64,000 nt of DNA from Gemmiger sp. An194 (GCF_002160145.1 NZ_NFKA01000019.1:1-64000), one strand, 5' to 3'; shown: positions 24,094 through 34,118, numbered from the stretch's first letter. Translations and numbers: made by a program. The notes: generated by a model not told the origin, from the letters alone.

Positions 24094-27081
24094 ATGGAAG
24101 AAAACAAACAGCGCAAAAAAGAACTAAAAAAAGCCTATAAACGACAAAAGCGACGGTTGGTTACCCCTTGGAAGGTGCTGACGATCTTCAGCCTTATTAT
24201 CACGATACTGCTGTGGCCCCTGTTTGGCGTACTGAAAACCTTCGACAATACCGTGGCCGCCTTTGTGGGCGGCACCTTCTGGGAGTTGGAAAACGAGGAC
24301 CCCAATGCGATCTATTTTGAAGGCGACTTCGCCAGCATTGAAGAGATGAATGCCTACGGCATGGAACTGTGCGAGACCGTGGAAGGCGAGGGTGCAGCCC
24401 TGCTGATGAACGAGAACGACGCGCTGCCCCTGGCGAAAGGTGCCGCAGTGAGCTGTTTCTCCACATCTTCCGTGAACCTTGTCTACGGCGGCACCGGTTC
24501 CGGTAACATCGATGCCTCCAAGGCCGATAATCTGCGCACTGCGCTGGAGAAGGTAGGCTTTGCGGTGAACGACACTCTGTGGAGCTTCTACAGCGAGGGC
24601 CCCGCGGCCGAGTATGCCCGTGCAGCCGGCGGTATGGTGAGCCTTGCCAGTGCAACCGTGGCCGAGGCACCCTGGAGCGTCTATACCGATGAGGTGAAGA
24701 ACTCCGTGGCCGAATACGGCGACGCTGCCATTGTGGTTCTCTCCCGTGTGGGCGGTGAGGGTGCCGACCTGACCTACGAGGGCGGCAACTATCTGGCTCT
24801 GGATGAAAACGAGAAGGAAATGATGGAGAACCTGGCTGCCATGAAGGAAGCCGGCACCGTCAGCAAGATCATCGTGCTTATCAACTCCGCCAACGCCCTG
24901 CAGGTGGACTTTTTGAAGGATAACATCTACGATGTGGATGCCTGCCTATGGATCGGTGATGTGGGTATCTCCGGCATTAACGCTGTGGCCAAGATCCTGG
25001 CCGGCGAGATCAACCCCTCCGGCAGTCTGGTGGATACCTACTGCTTCGACAACTATTCCGCCCCGGCCATGAAGAACTTCACCCCCATCCAGTATGAGGG
25101 CTATACCGAGGGCCTGATCCCCGCCAACGCCAGCACCTATATGATCTATCAGGAAGGGATCTACGTTGGCTACAAGTACTACGAGACCCGTTACGAGGAC
25201 TATGTTATGGGCACCGGCAATGCCGGTGACTACGCCTACAGCGACGATGTGGCCTTCCCCTTCGGCTACGGCCTGAGCTACACCGACTTTGCCTACAGCG
25301 ACCTGGCGGTGGAGTATGACGCCGCTGCTGACCAGTTCGTGCTGTCGGTGAAGGTGACCAACACCGGGGACAGCTACACCGGTAAGGAGACCGTACAGGT
25401 CTATGTCCAGTCCCCCTACACCGACTACGACCGTGAAAACGGTGTGGAGAAGGCCTCTGTGGCGCTGTGCGGCTTCGGCAAGACCGAGTTGCTGGCTCCC
25501 GGTGCTTCTGAGGTCCTGACCATCCGTGTGGACAAGCGGGACATCGCTTCCTATGATGCCTACGGTGCCGGCACCTACATTCTGGACGCGGGCGACTACT
25601 ACCTCACCGTGGCCACCGATGCGCACAACGCTGTGAACAACATTCTGGCCGCCAAGGGCTACACCGCTGAGACCACGAATGGCCGCATGGATGCTGAGGG
25701 CAGCGCTGCGCTGACCTACACCTGGAACGAGGCGGAGCTGGACACCGCCACCTACGCCACTTCCGCCAATGGCACCCCCATCGAGAATCAGCTGTCCGAC
25801 GCGGACATCAACCTGTACGAGGGCAGCGATGCCTCCGTGACCTACCTGACCCGCAGCGACTGGACCGGCACCTTCCCTCAGCAATCTGTGCAGCTGGCTC
25901 TGACCGACACCATGGTGGCGCAGCTGCAGGATGTGCAGTATGACCCCGCCAATTATGAGGCTCAGACCATGCCTGCCCTGGGCAAGGACAACGGCCTGAA
26001 GCTGTACGACATGATCGGCCTGGAATTCGACGATCCCAAGTGGCAGGACCTGCTGGATCAGATGACCTTTGACGAGATGGTCAGCCTGATCGGTGATGCC
26101 TTCCACTGGACCATGCCGGTGAAGTCCATCGAGGCTCCCGGTACCCGCGATGAGAACGGCCCTCAGGGTCTGACCGCATCTCTGATCGCCTCTGACGCAA
26201 CCCAGCTGGATGCCACCGCCTTTACTTCTGAGGATGTGATGGCAGCCACCTTCAATGTGGACCTGATGAGCGAGATCGGCCGCGTCATCGGAAACAACTG
26301 CCTGGAGGCGGGCATTGCATGCCTGTACGGCCCCGGCAACAACATCCACCGCACCCCCTATGGCGGCCGTAACTTCGAGTACTACTCCGAGGATGGCTTC
26401 CTGTCCGGCGAGATGAGCGCCTATGAGGTGGCCGGCATCCAGTCCAAGGGCGTGCATGTGGTGATGAAGCATTTCGCCCTGAACGACAGTGAACAGGATC
26501 GTATTGGTCTGGGCGTGTGGCTGAACGAGCAGGCTGCCCGTGAGATCTATCTGAAGGCGTTCCAGGCGCCCATCGAAGAGGGCAACGGCAACGGCGTGAT
26601 GACCGCCTACACCCGCTGGGGCTGCATCTGGTCCGGCGGCAACAAGGGCCTGATGACCGGTATCCTGCGTGATGAGTGGGGCTGCCAGGGCATGAACATC
26701 ACCGACAACGTGCTCACCTCCTACGTCAACGGCGTGGACGGTCTGATGGCCGGTGTGAGCATTTATGACGCCATGCTGCCCCTGGTGACCAACCAGCTGC
26801 CCCAGTATGAGAACGACGCGGTGATCGTGAACGCCATGCGCGAGGCGTGCCATCATAACCTGTACGCCATTGCCAACTCCTGCGGCATGAACGGTGTAGG
26901 TGCCAACACCACCGTCAAGCTGACCCAGCCTCTGGTGCTGACCATTCTGCTTATCATCGTGTGCGCCTTCTCGGTGCTGCTGCTGGTGGGCATTGTGCTG
27001 TGGATTCTGCGGGCCCGTCGATTCCGTGCCTGCTCGGAGTTCACTGCCTATCGAGCGTTCAAAAAACAGAACCGACGCTAA
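24094..27081 (+). CDS. Membrane-anchored GH3 glycosidase with reversed domain order (copy 1)
   Basis: GH3 enzymes remove terminal beta-linked sugars from glycans. This 995-residue protein runs: basic cytoplasmic start and membrane helix (about residues 25-45, VLTIFSLIITILLW); GH3 C-terminal-type domain (GAALLMNENDALPLAKGAA, VYGGTGSGNID); FnIII-like domain (SVKVTNTGDSYTGKETVQVY); then the TIM barrel with GPQGL, NIHRTPYGGRNFEYYSED, VMKHFALND and GMNITDN, where Asp871 is the likely nucleophile. A second membrane helix (about 952-975) and a basic tail end the protein. The barrel-last order is as in Butyrivibrio BglA and some Ruminococcus enzymes. CGAGGAG precedes ATG 24094, which I prefer to the in-frame upstream TTG/ATG codons. 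The active part should be outside the cell. Confidence 0.9.
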   Translation: MEENKQRKKELKKAYKRQKRRLVTPWKVLTIFSLIITILLWPLFGVLKTFDNTVAAFVGGTFWELENEDPNAIYFEGDFASIEEMNAYGMELCETVEGEGAALLMNENDALPLAKGAAVSCFSTSSVNLVYGGTGSGNIDASKADNLRTALEKVGFAVNDTLWSFYSEGPAAEYARAAGGMVSLASATVAEAPWSVYTDEVKNSVAEYGDAAIVVLSRVGGEGADLTYEGGNYLALDENEKEMMENLAAMKEAGTVSKIIVLINSANALQVDFLKDNIYDVDACLWIGDVGISGINAVAKILAGEINPSGSLVDTYCFDNYSAPAMKNFTPIQYEGYTEGLIPANASTYMIYQEGIYVGYKYYETRYEDYVMGTGNAGDYAYSDDVAFPFGYGLSYTDFAYSDLAVEYDAAADQFVLSVKVTNTGDSYTGKETVQVYVQSPYTDYDRENGVEKASVALCGFGKTELLAPGASEVLTIRVDKRDIASYDAYGAGTYILDAGDYYLTVATDAHNAVNNILAAKGYTAETTNGRMDAEGSAALTYTWNEAELDTATYATSANGTPIENQLSDADINLYEGSDASVTYLTRSDWTGTFPQQSVQLALTDTMVAQLQDVQYDPANYEAQTMPALGKDNGLKLYDMIGLEFDDPKWQDLLDQMTFDEMVSLIGDAFHWTMPVKSIEAPGTRDENGPQGLTASLIASDATQLDATAFTSEDVMAATFNVDLMSEIGRVIGNNCLEAGIACLYGPGNNIHRTPYGGRNFEYYSEDGFLSGEMSAYEVAGIQSKGVHVVMKHFALNDSEQDRIGLGVWLNEQAAREIYLKAFQAPIEEGNGNGVMTAYTRWGCIWSGGNKGLMTGILRDEWGCQGMNITDNVLTSYVNGVDGLMAGVSIYDAMLPLVTNQLPQYENDAVIVNAMREACHHNLYAIANSCGMNGVGANTTVKLTQPLVLTILLIIVCAFSVLLLVGIVLWILRARRFRACSEFTAYRAFKKQNRR

Positions 27082-27110
27082 ACAGGTTCAGTAAAAACAG
27101 ACCGTGAGGA

Positions 27111-27158
27111 AATCCCCCCCTGATGCAGGAAAACACACCTGCATCAGGGGGGATTTTT
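27111..27158 (+). terminator. Intrinsic terminator after GH3 copy 1
   Basis: AATCCCCCCCTGATGCAGG pairs with CCTGCATCAGGGGGGATT, then TTTTT. It is strong, and symmetrical enough to work on both strands. Confidence 0.9.
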
Positions 27159-27506
27159 CGTAAAAACCGGAGCTGCAGACATCTTCCGATGCTGCCAGCT
27201 CAGATGAGGTCTGTGCCGGCAAAGGGACAACCCGACGGCAGAATGCCACGCCTTTCCGGATCAGCAGGTGGTAAAACAGCCGTCAGCGCGCTGCCTGTCG
27301 AAAAGAAGGATACGAGGAGGGCAAGAGAAAGATCGCAGCATACAGAGCAATTCATGCTGTAAAATGTTAATTCGCGCTGAAATTACCAAGGAGGGAGCGG
27401 TGGAGACTATTATAAATAGTAATAAAAGGGATCGGTAAAAATTCTGTTTCGGAAGGGGGGCAAACAAAACATTCAATTTATACCGACCTGAAAAAGGAGA
27501 AGGAGT
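27159..27506 (+). other. Gene-free leader before the second GH3 unit
   Basis: No supported gene. It contains ACTATT-ATA-AATAGT (27406-27420), a short palindrome over a TATAAA that could be a -10 with an operator. AAAAAGGAGAAGGAG at 27490-27504 is the ribosome binding site of the next gene. The composition changes from GC-rich to AT-rich at about 27355. Confidence 0.4.
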
Positions 27507-27902
27507 ATGAAAAATTTCATGGCGAACAAACCTTTGGGATTCCGCGTCACTCTGGTCACCATGGCGTTGTCTCTGGTGACGGCGCTGGTATATCTGGCCA
27601 TCTACTCCAGCAGCCGGTATATGTCCTGGCAGGCCTTTGGGATCATGGTAGCAGGCGTTGCGGTCGCCGCTGTACTGATCGGCCTGAAGCAGGTGCGATT
27701 TGCCCCCTCTGCGTTGCTGCTGGGCGACTTCCTGTCGCTGCTGTTTTATGTGTACTACATCTACTTCTACATCTCTTCGGTGGCCACCGGCATTCAGTTT
27801 TCCGGTTTCCCGCTGGAATTCTTTGTGAACGCCGTATTGTACGGGCTGAGCCTGGTGCTGAGCATCGCCTGTGTGTTCATGCGTCAGACCATTGAGGAAT
27901 GA
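27507..27902 (+). CDS. Small four-helix membrane protein paired with GH3 copy 2
   Basis: The 131 residues form four membrane helices with short loops (about 12-33, 41-59, 66-90 and 103-124), a basic N-terminus (MKNFMANKPLGFR) and an acidic tail. There is no enzyme motif. The next gene, a large GH3 enzyme, starts 19 bases after its stop, so the two are co-translated. A second protein of the same size and shape lies next to the third GH3 (43466-43900). The repeated pairing suggests a membrane partner, perhaps helping insert, anchor or feed product from the enzyme. Function not known. Confidence 0.8.
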   Translation: MKNFMANKPLGFRVTLVTMALSLVTALVYLAIYSSSRYMSWQAFGIMVAGVAVAAVLIGLKQVRFAPSALLLGDFLSLLFYVYYIYFYISSVATGIQFSGFPLEFFVNAVLYGLSLVLSIACVFMRQTIEE

Positions 27903-27921
27903 GAAAGGAGAATCCTGCTAC

Positions 27922-30900
27922 ATGAAATACAAACTGCAGCGAAAACTGCTTACTGTCGTCAGTATGCTGCTGGCGGGTGTCCTGGTGCTGGCCACCCTCA
28001 TCACCGGGGAAAATGCAGACGCCATCAACGGTACCCTGGGCACCAAGACCTTTGAGGTTGTCCAGACCGGTGATACCGATGAGGACACCGAATATTACAA
28101 GTCTGATTTCTCCAGCATCGCGGACCTGCGTGCTGCGGGCAAGCAGACTGCGGCCGAAGTGCTGGCCGAAGGTATGGTCCTGCTGAAAAATGACAACAAT
28201 GCCCTGCCCCTGAGTCAGGGCAGCAACGTGAGCCTGGTGGGCGTCACCGCATATGACCCCGTTTACGGCGGTACCGGTTCCGGCACCATCAGCGTCAACG
28301 ACGCGGTGAACTATGTGGATTCCCTGACCAAGGCCGGCTTCAATGTGAACCCCGACCTGCAGGCGGCCTACACCTCCGAGGACTGGGCGCAGTACAAGCG
28401 TGGCAGCGAAGGCAAGTTCGGTACCACCACCCTGATGATCCACGAAGCTCCCTGGACCGTGGTGGATGAGGCTGCGGGCAGCAGCTTTGCCCAGTACGGT
28501 GATGCTGCCATCTTCGTGGTGGGCCGTGTGGGCGGCGAAGGCTACGACCTGATCGGCGTTGGCGGTGACGGCATCGACAACGGCGACGGCCTGGGCCCCG
28601 ACTACCTGGGCCTGAACGAAAACGAGCTCTCGGTGCTGGAGGGCCTGAAGGCCAAGAAGGCTGCCGGTGAGATCAAGAAGATCATTGTGCTCATCAACTA
28701 CGCCGGTATGATCGAGGGCGATTTCCTGAACGATCCCGACATCGACGCCGCCCTGTGGGTGGGTGCCCTGGGTGTGGGCGGCGACGCTGTGGGTCAGGTT
28801 CTGTCCGGAGCGGTTTCTCCCTCCGGCCGTCTGCCCGACACCATGTGGGTGGACAATGCAAAGAACCCGGTCAATGTGAACTTCGGCCGCTGGATCTATG
28901 AGAATGCCGATGAGCTGGGCGTGCCCAATGAGCTGGGCACCGGCCAGTACCCCGCCACTACTCTGGCAGGCTACGTGATCTATCAGGAAGGCATGTATCT
29001 GGGCTACCGCTACACCGAGACCCGTTACGAGGACCTGGTCCTGGGTACCGCCAATGTGGGCGATTATGACTACGCCTCCGTGGTGGCCCGTCCCTTCGGC
29101 TTCGGACTGTCTTACGCACAGTTTGCACTGTCCGATATGAGTGTACAGAAGAGCGGTGACCGGGAGTACAATGTCACCGTTACCGTTACCAACACCTCCG
29201 ACACCTACTCCGGTAAGTGCTCTGTACCGGTGTACATCTCCAAGCCTTACGGCGAATATGCCAAGACCAACGGCATCCAGGTTCCCTCCGTTGAACTGGT
29301 GGACTTTGGCAAGACCCAGATTCTGGCCCCCGGCCAGAGCGAAACTCTGACCATTCCGGTGGATGAAAAGTTCTTTGCCTCTTATGACTCCTACAATGCC
29401 GAGGGCTATGTGCTCATGGACGGCGATTACTACCTGGCTGTGGGCGGCAATGCCCACGAGGCAGTGAACAATGTTCTGGCCGCCAAGAAGGCCAACGGCG
29501 TTGCCGTGGATGAGACCAAGATGGTGGGCGGCACCGGCGATGCTTCTCTGGTGTCCAAGTTCACCCTGAGCTTCGACAAGGACAAGTACGCTTACTCCGA
29601 TGCCGTTTCCAGCCTGGACGGCGAGACCAATGTGCAGGTCACCAATCTGTTCGACTTTGCGGACATCAACCTGTACGAGGGCCGCGGCGACAACAGTGTG
29701 GAATACTACAGCCGCGACAACTGGAACGCCGTATCCTTTGATATGGTCAACGGCCATGCGACCCTGACCATGACCGAGCAGATGGCACAGGATATCTATG
29801 CCCAGCTGCCTGCTCAGACCGGTAAGTACAACAACGCTGCCGGTGTGCCCGAGCAGTACCTGCAGCCCATCCAGCCGGACGACGGCGAATATCCCGCTTA
29901 CGGCGTGGATGCCGGCCTGAAGCTGGTGGACATGCGGTACGATGGGGAAGGCAACGAGATCGCTTATAACGATCCCCTGTGGGATACCTTCATGGACCAG
30001 CTGAGCTGGGATGAAACCATGCGCCTGGTGTCCAGCGGCTTCCATATGACTGAGCCTGTGGAAAGCATTGCCAAGCCCCAGACCAAGGACGAAAACGGCC
30101 CCAACGGCTTCGGCGGCTGGGCCTTTGGCTCCGGATACTACACCGGCCAGAACGGTCTGGCCTACCGCACTGCCCAGGAACAGGGCTTTGTGGACAAGGA
30201 CGGCAATGTGACTGAGGGTGCCGATCCCGAAGGCTTCAACAGAATGACCGGTTTCCCGGCCAACGGTATCCTGGCGGCTACCTTCAACCGGGAGCTGGCC
30301 GAAAAAGCCGGCAACATCATCGGCAATGACGGCATCTGGGCCGGTGCAAGCGGCCTGTACGGCATCGGCCTGAACATTCACCGTTCTCCCTATGCCGGCC
30401 GTACCTGCGAGTACTTCAGCGAATGCGGCACCCTGACCGGCCTGATGGGCGCGGCCGAGTGCAAGGGCATCGAGGCCAAGGGCGTGCATGTGTACAACAA
30501 GCACTGCGCTCTGAACGACCAGGAGACCAACCGCCACGGTGTGTGCACCTGGGCCAACGAGCAGACCATCCGCGAAATTTACCTGCGTGCCTTTGAGCTG
30601 CCCATTGTGGAAGGCGGCGCCTTCAATACCATGGCTTCCTTCTCCCGTTTCGGCACCCAGGCTGCTGCTGCCTGCTCGGCGCTGGGCACCGACTTCCTGC
30701 GGGGTGAGTGCGGTATGAAGGGCATCATCGTCACCGACGCTTACGGCGACATGGACGGCAGCCAGGACTGCGATCCCTACTTCGAGCAGGTTTACGGTGT
30801 GCTGGTGGGCGGCTGCGACCTGCCCGACGGCAGCACTCCCAAGACCGCCGGTCACTTCAAGCAGTTTGAGACCGGATACAGCCAGATGGCCTGGGCCATG

Positions 30901-31122
30901 CGGGAATCGGCCAAGCGGATCTGCTATCAGACGGCCTGGTCCAACGCCATGAACGGCATCTCCACCAGCACGGAAATTGTGAGCATTATTCCCTGGTGGC
31001 AGAGCCTGCTCTACATTGGCGACGGTATCTTCATTTCTCTCTTCGCAATCGGCACCGTTTGGACGGGCGCGGCTCTCTATCAGGAGAGCAAAAAGCGCGC
31101 CAAGAACAAGTCGATGCAGTAA
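27922..31122 (+). CDS. Membrane-anchored GH3 glycosidase with reversed domain order (copy 2)
   Basis: The 1066-residue protein has the same plan as copy 1: N-terminal membrane helix (about residues 12-30); GH3 C-terminal-type domain (AEGMVLLKNDNNALPLSQGSN, VYGGTGSGTIS); FnIII-like domain (VTVTNTSDTYSGKCSVPVY); then the TIM barrel with LNIHRSPYAGRTCEYFSE, YNKHCALND and KGIIVTDAYG. Asp939 is the expected nucleophile. A C-terminal helix (PWWQSLLYIGDGIFISLFAIG) and a Lys-rich tail follow. An extra insert near residues 650-760 distinguishes it from copy 1. GAAAGGAG precedes ATG 27922. The substrate may be a beta-glucoside or beta-xyloside, which sequence alone cannot settle. Confidence 0.9.
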   Translation: MKYKLQRKLLTVVSMLLAGVLVLATLITGENADAINGTLGTKTFEVVQTGDTDEDTEYYKSDFSSIADLRAAGKQTAAEVLAEGMVLLKNDNNALPLSQGSNVSLVGVTAYDPVYGGTGSGTISVNDAVNYVDSLTKAGFNVNPDLQAAYTSEDWAQYKRGSEGKFGTTTLMIHEAPWTVVDEAAGSSFAQYGDAAIFVVGRVGGEGYDLIGVGGDGIDNGDGLGPDYLGLNENELSVLEGLKAKKAAGEIKKIIVLINYAGMIEGDFLNDPDIDAALWVGALGVGGDAVGQVLSGAVSPSGRLPDTMWVDNAKNPVNVNFGRWIYENADELGVPNELGTGQYPATTLAGYVIYQEGMYLGYRYTETRYEDLVLGTANVGDYDYASVVARPFGFGLSYAQFALSDMSVQKSGDREYNVTVTVTNTSDTYSGKCSVPVYISKPYGEYAKTNGIQVPSVELVDFGKTQILAPGQSETLTIPVDEKFFASYDSYNAEGYVLMDGDYYLAVGGNAHEAVNNVLAAKKANGVAVDETKMVGGTGDASLVSKFTLSFDKDKYAYSDAVSSLDGETNVQVTNLFDFADINLYEGRGDNSVEYYSRDNWNAVSFDMVNGHATLTMTEQMAQDIYAQLPAQTGKYNNAAGVPEQYLQPIQPDDGEYPAYGVDAGLKLVDMRYDGEGNEIAYNDPLWDTFMDQLSWDETMRLVSSGFHMTEPVESIAKPQTKDENGPNGFGGWAFGSGYYTGQNGLAYRTAQEQGFVDKDGNVTEGADPEGFNRMTGFPANGILAATFNRELAEKAGNIIGNDGIWAGASGLYGIGLNIHRSPYAGRTCEYFSECGTLTGLMGAAECKGIEAKGVHVYNKHCALNDQETNRHGVCTWANEQTIREIYLRAFELPIVEGGAFNTMASFSRFGTQAAAACSALGTDFLRGECGMKGIIVTDAYGDMDGSQDCDPYFEQVYGVLVGGCDLPDGSTPKTAGHFKQFETGYSQMAWAMRESAKRICYQTAWSNAMNGISTSTEIVSIIPWWQSLLYIGDGIFISLFAIGTVWTGAALYQESKKRAKNKSMQ

Positions 31123-31134
31123 ATCCTCTTTTTC

Positions 31135-31168
31135 AAAATGCGCCGGGCAGGCTTGCCCGGCGCATTTT
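31135..31168. terminator. Bidirectional terminator after GH3 copy 2
   Basis: AAAATGCGCCGGGCA pairs perfectly with TGCCCGGCGCATTTT around GGCT. A/T flanks on both sides let it work in either direction. Confidence 0.85.
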
Positions 31169-31184
31169 GGTATCCGGCGAAGGC

Positions 31185-31214
31185 TTGTTTCGCCGCCGGA
31201 ATTTGTGCTACCAT
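31185..31214 (+). promoter_or_regulatory. Possible promoter of the first LytTR pair
   Basis: TTGTTT (31185-31190), an 18-base spacer and TACCAT (31209-31214) preceded by TGC, which gives an extended -10. Weak but well placed after the terminator. Confidence 0.35.
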
Positions 31215-31276
31215 GAAATGGGAAAGAGGACGCGGCGGACGCCTCTTTCCGAGAGACGGAAAAGGAGTGTGTGAGG

Positions 31277-31996
31277 ATGCTGAACGTGGCCATCGTGGAC
31301 GACGAGGCAGCGGAGCGTCAGAAATTACAGAGCTATCTGCAGGAAGTGACGCGGCAAAAAGGCATTGCCTTCTGCGTGGACGAATTTTCCTCGGCAGATG
31401 CTTTTCTGGTGCAATACCGGCAGGGATACGATCTGATCTTTCTGGATATTGAGTTCCCTCACGGGAAAAGCGGCATGGATGCGGCCCGTGCCCTGCGCCG
31501 GATTGATTCTGCTGTGGTGATCATCTTTGTGACCAACATTGCCCAGATGGCGGTGGAGGGCTACGAGGTGGACGCCCTGGATTTTATTGTCAAGCCGGTG
31601 GAGCCGTATGCCTTTCAGCTCAAAATGACCCGGGTGCTGTCCCGGGTGGCCTGCAGTGCTTCGGACCGAATCACCGTGCGGCAGGATGGGGAAATGTACG
31701 GCCTGCAGGTGCATCTGATTCGCTATCTGACGGTGGAAGGCCACTATGTGGTGTATCATTCCCGGGAGGGGAAGTTTGCGGAGTATCTGACGCTGTCTGC
31801 GGCGGAAAAAAAGCTGAACAGTCCGCTGTTCTGCCGGTGCGACCGGGGCTGCCTGGTCAATCTGCGGTTTGTCAGCGCGATTAAAAAGAATGTATGTGTG
31901 GTGGACGGGCAGGAGCTGGTCATTGCCCGGACCCAGCGCGCCCAGTTTTTGCAGGCATATGCAGAGTTTCTGGGCGGAACAAGGCAGGAGAAATAA
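31277..31996 (+). CDS. LytTR-family response regulator, first pair
   Basis: It has a receiver domain (VAIVDDEAAERQKLQ, phospho-acceptor Asp57 in IFLDIEFPHG, IIFVTN, IVKPVEPY). A LytTR DNA-binding domain follows from about residue 135 (TVRQDGEMYGLQVHLIRYL, VEGHYVVYHS, CDRGCLVNLRFV). It is of the AgrA/VirR type and is paired with the adjoining GHKL kinase, whose ATG follows its stop by one base. AAAGGAG at 31259-31265 fits ATG 31277 or the GTG at 31271. It sits directly after the GH3 copy 2 terminator, so it may control that locus in response to a peptide or sugar signal. Confidence 0.92.
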   Translation: MLNVAIVDDEAAERQKLQSYLQEVTRQKGIAFCVDEFSSADAFLVQYRQGYDLIFLDIEFPHGKSGMDAARALRRIDSAVVIIFVTNIAQMAVEGYEVDALDFIVKPVEPYAFQLKMTRVLSRVACSASDRITVRQDGEMYGLQVHLIRYLTVEGHYVVYHSREGKFAEYLTLSAAEKKLNSPLFCRCDRGCLVNLRFVSAIKKNVCVVDGQELVIARTQRAQFLQAYAEFLGGTRQEK

Positions 31997-31997
31997 G

Positions 31998-33269
31998 ATG
32001 CAGCTGTTTATTCGTATGTCCTATACCATTGAGATTTTACTGGGGGCGATGGTGTTCCTGCAGGCACTGCCCCGGCGAGAACATTTTTGGGTGCGGATGG
32101 CTGCGGCGCTGGCGGTCATCTGGGCAGCGGGATGGCTTCTGTCCTTTCCGAAGGAGTGGGGGGAGCTGTACAACCTGGTCAGCCTCCAGCTCACGATTGT
32201 GGCGGTGGTTCTGTGCATGTGGAGCGTCTTTGAGGCCCCGTTCATGAATGTTCTGTCTGCCTGTGTTTCCGGAGTGGCAGCTCAGCACATCGGCCATCAT
32301 ATCAGCCGCCTGGCGGCGGAGCTGCCCTGGGTGGAGCACTGGAGCAACCTGCTGGAGTTTTTCTGTGTGAGCGTTGTATATCTGGCCCTGTACGCCATGC
32401 TGGGGCGCCGTTTGCGGAACATCGAGTATTACGAGTACACCGATTCCCGGATTGTGGCGGTGTCGGTGGTGATCGTGCTCATCTGTACCGGCATCACCCG
32501 GGTGCTGCGCCTGGCAGGGGGAATGAATTTTTATATAACGGTGGCCACGGCCCTGTATGCCATCACCTGCTGTGTGCTGGCGCTGTTTTTTGAGTTCTTC
32601 CTTTATTACAATCTCCGGAAAGAAAATGAGCACAACCTGTTCCAGCGCATCCATGAGGAAGAGCGCAGACAATACGAGATCAGCCGGGAAAATGCCGAGA
32701 TTCTCAGCATCAAATCCCACGACCTGAAGCACAAGCTGGTGGCGCTGGAGGGGCGGTTGCCGCAGGGCGAAATCGACTCCATGCGCAGGATCATCGATAC
32801 CTATGACAGCATCTACCACACCGGCAGCGAGGTGCTGGATATTATCCTGAACGAAAAGAACCTCCGCTGCCGAGGCAAGGGGATCTCGATTACCTGCATG
32901 GGTTCCGGAAAGGCACTTGATTCTCTGGATTCCATGGATGCGTATTCGCTGTTCGGCAATTTGCTGGAAAACGCCATCGCTGCCGCGGAACAGCTGGAGG
33001 AGACAGGTAAACGGATCATCAGCATGGTTATCGAACAAAAGGGAAATCTGGTTTCCGTTGATGTGATGAATTTCTTCCAGGGAACCGTTCCCTTGCAGGA
33101 AGATGGGCTGCCCTGCACCAGCAAACAGGAGGAAACCGGTTATCATGGGTATGGTCTGAAAAGCGTGCGCGCCATTGCACGGAAATACAAAGGAGACCTG
33201 ACCATTCATATCCGGGATGAGATTTTTACGGCACAAGTTTATCTGCAGCGGGAGGAGAATGATTCATAA
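31998..33269 (+). CDS. GHKL sensor histidine kinase, first pair
   Basis: It has six likely membrane helices in the first 200 residues, then a dimerization helix with KSHDLKHKLVALEG (phospho-acceptor His241). A GHKL ATPase domain follows, with N box LFGNLLENAIAA and G box HGYGLKSVRAIA. The shape is that of AgrC-like kinases, which sense peptides or other ligands through the membrane domain without a large outside domain. The ATG follows GGCAGGAG and sits just past the response regulator stop. Cognate partner of the 31277 regulator. Confidence 0.92.
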   Translation: MQLFIRMSYTIEILLGAMVFLQALPRREHFWVRMAAALAVIWAAGWLLSFPKEWGELYNLVSLQLTIVAVVLCMWSVFEAPFMNVLSACVSGVAAQHIGHHISRLAAELPWVEHWSNLLEFFCVSVVYLALYAMLGRRLRNIEYYEYTDSRIVAVSVVIVLICTGITRVLRLAGGMNFYITVATALYAITCCVLALFFEFFLYYNLRKENEHNLFQRIHEEERRQYEISRENAEILSIKSHDLKHKLVALEGRLPQGEIDSMRRIIDTYDSIYHTGSEVLDIILNEKNLRCRGKGISITCMGSGKALDSLDSMDAYSLFGNLLENAIAAAEQLEETGKRIISMVIEQKGNLVSVDVMNFFQGTVPLQEDGLPCTSKQEETGYHGYGLKSVRAIARKYKGDLTIHIRDEIFTAQVYLQREENDS

Positions 33270-33345
33270 GGGGCTGGATACCCCATGCCAACCAGAGGTC
33301 CCTCACTGTGTGGGCTTTGCCGGAACGGTGTGCGGTATTCGCTTT

Positions 33346-33374
33346 TTGCAAAGCGCTCCGGTCCATGATATAAT
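33346..33374 (+). promoter_or_regulatory. Promoter of the second LytTR pair
   Basis: TTGCAA, 17 bases, TATAAT (33369-33374), with TG one base before the -10. Its core hexamers and spacing match those of the first GH3 gene's promoter. Confidence 0.7.
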
Positions 33375-33404
33375 AAGGCAATTGAAAGATAGGAGGGACC
33401 GCCG

Positions 33405-34118
33405 GTGCATATCGCTATTGTGGAAGACGAGCAGGAGCAGCGGGACCTGCTGCAGAGCTATATTCAGCAATACTCCAAGGAAAACGGGATGAGCTTTTCT
33501 GTGGAAGCGTTTGCGGATGGCCGCATCCTTATTGATGGCTATTCCTCCCAGTACGATATCATTCTGCTGGACATTGAGTTGCCCGGAATGAACGGCATGG
33601 AGATTGCGGAATACATTCGCACCAAGGACGATGATGTGGTTCTGATGTTTATTACCAATATGGCTCAGTATGCGGTAGGCGGCTATTCTGTGGGAGCACT
33701 GGATTTTGTGCTCAAGCCCATCAATTACAGCACCTTTTCCATGCGCTTTGCCCGGGCGATCAAGCGGGCAGGCCTGCGCAAGAGCGCCCAGATTTTGCTG
33801 AATCTGCCGGACTGCGTGCGCCGAATCGAGACCCAGCAGATCTATTACATCGAGGTCATGAACAAGATGCTGCACTATCACACCCAGCTGGGTGAGTTTG
33901 TGCTGCGGGGCACCATGCAGAGCGTGGAAAACGAGCTCTCCCGCTACAATTTTGTACGCTGCAACCACTGGTATCTTGTGAATCTCCGTCATGTTACCGA
34001 GCTACGGCGCGACACCGTGCTGGTAGGGCAGACAGAACTGGAAATCAGCCGGCGAAACCGAAAGGCGTTTCTGACCGCGCTGACCGCATATGTGGGAGGC
34101 AGCAACGAATGGATCTGA
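33405..34118 (+). CDS. LytTR-family response regulator, second pair
   Basis: The start is GTG with GGAGGG nine bases upstream. It has a receiver domain with AIVEDEQEQRDLLQS, Asp56 in ILLDIELPGMNGME and FVLKPINYS. A LytTR domain has QIYYIEVMNKMLHYHTQ and RCNHWYLVNLRHVTEL. It is clearly related to the regulator at 31277 but diverged, suggesting an old tandem duplication. It overlaps the next kinase gene by ten bases and has its own promoter, so the two systems are transcribed separately. Confidence 0.92.
   Translation: MHIAIVEDEQEQRDLLQSYIQQYSKENGMSFSVEAFADGRILIDGYSSQYDIILLDIELPGMNGMEIAEYIRTKDDDVVLMFITNMAQYAVGGYSVGALDFVLKPINYSTFSMRFARAIKRAGLRKSAQILLNLPDCVRRIETQQIYYIEVMNKMLHYHTQLGEFVLRGTMQSVENELSRYNFVRCNHWYLVNLRHVTELRRDTVLVGQTELEISRRNRKAFLTALTAYVGGSNEWI

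Noticed and set aside
24946-26856. Long antisense frame in GH3 copy 1
   Set aside because: Same codon-bias shadow; the product reads as repeated H, V, G and L without structure.
27877-31293. 1138-codon open frame antisense to GH3 copy 2
   Set aside because: Shadow of a GC-rich gene. The product is His- and Gly-rich with no domain, and it runs across the terminator at 31135.
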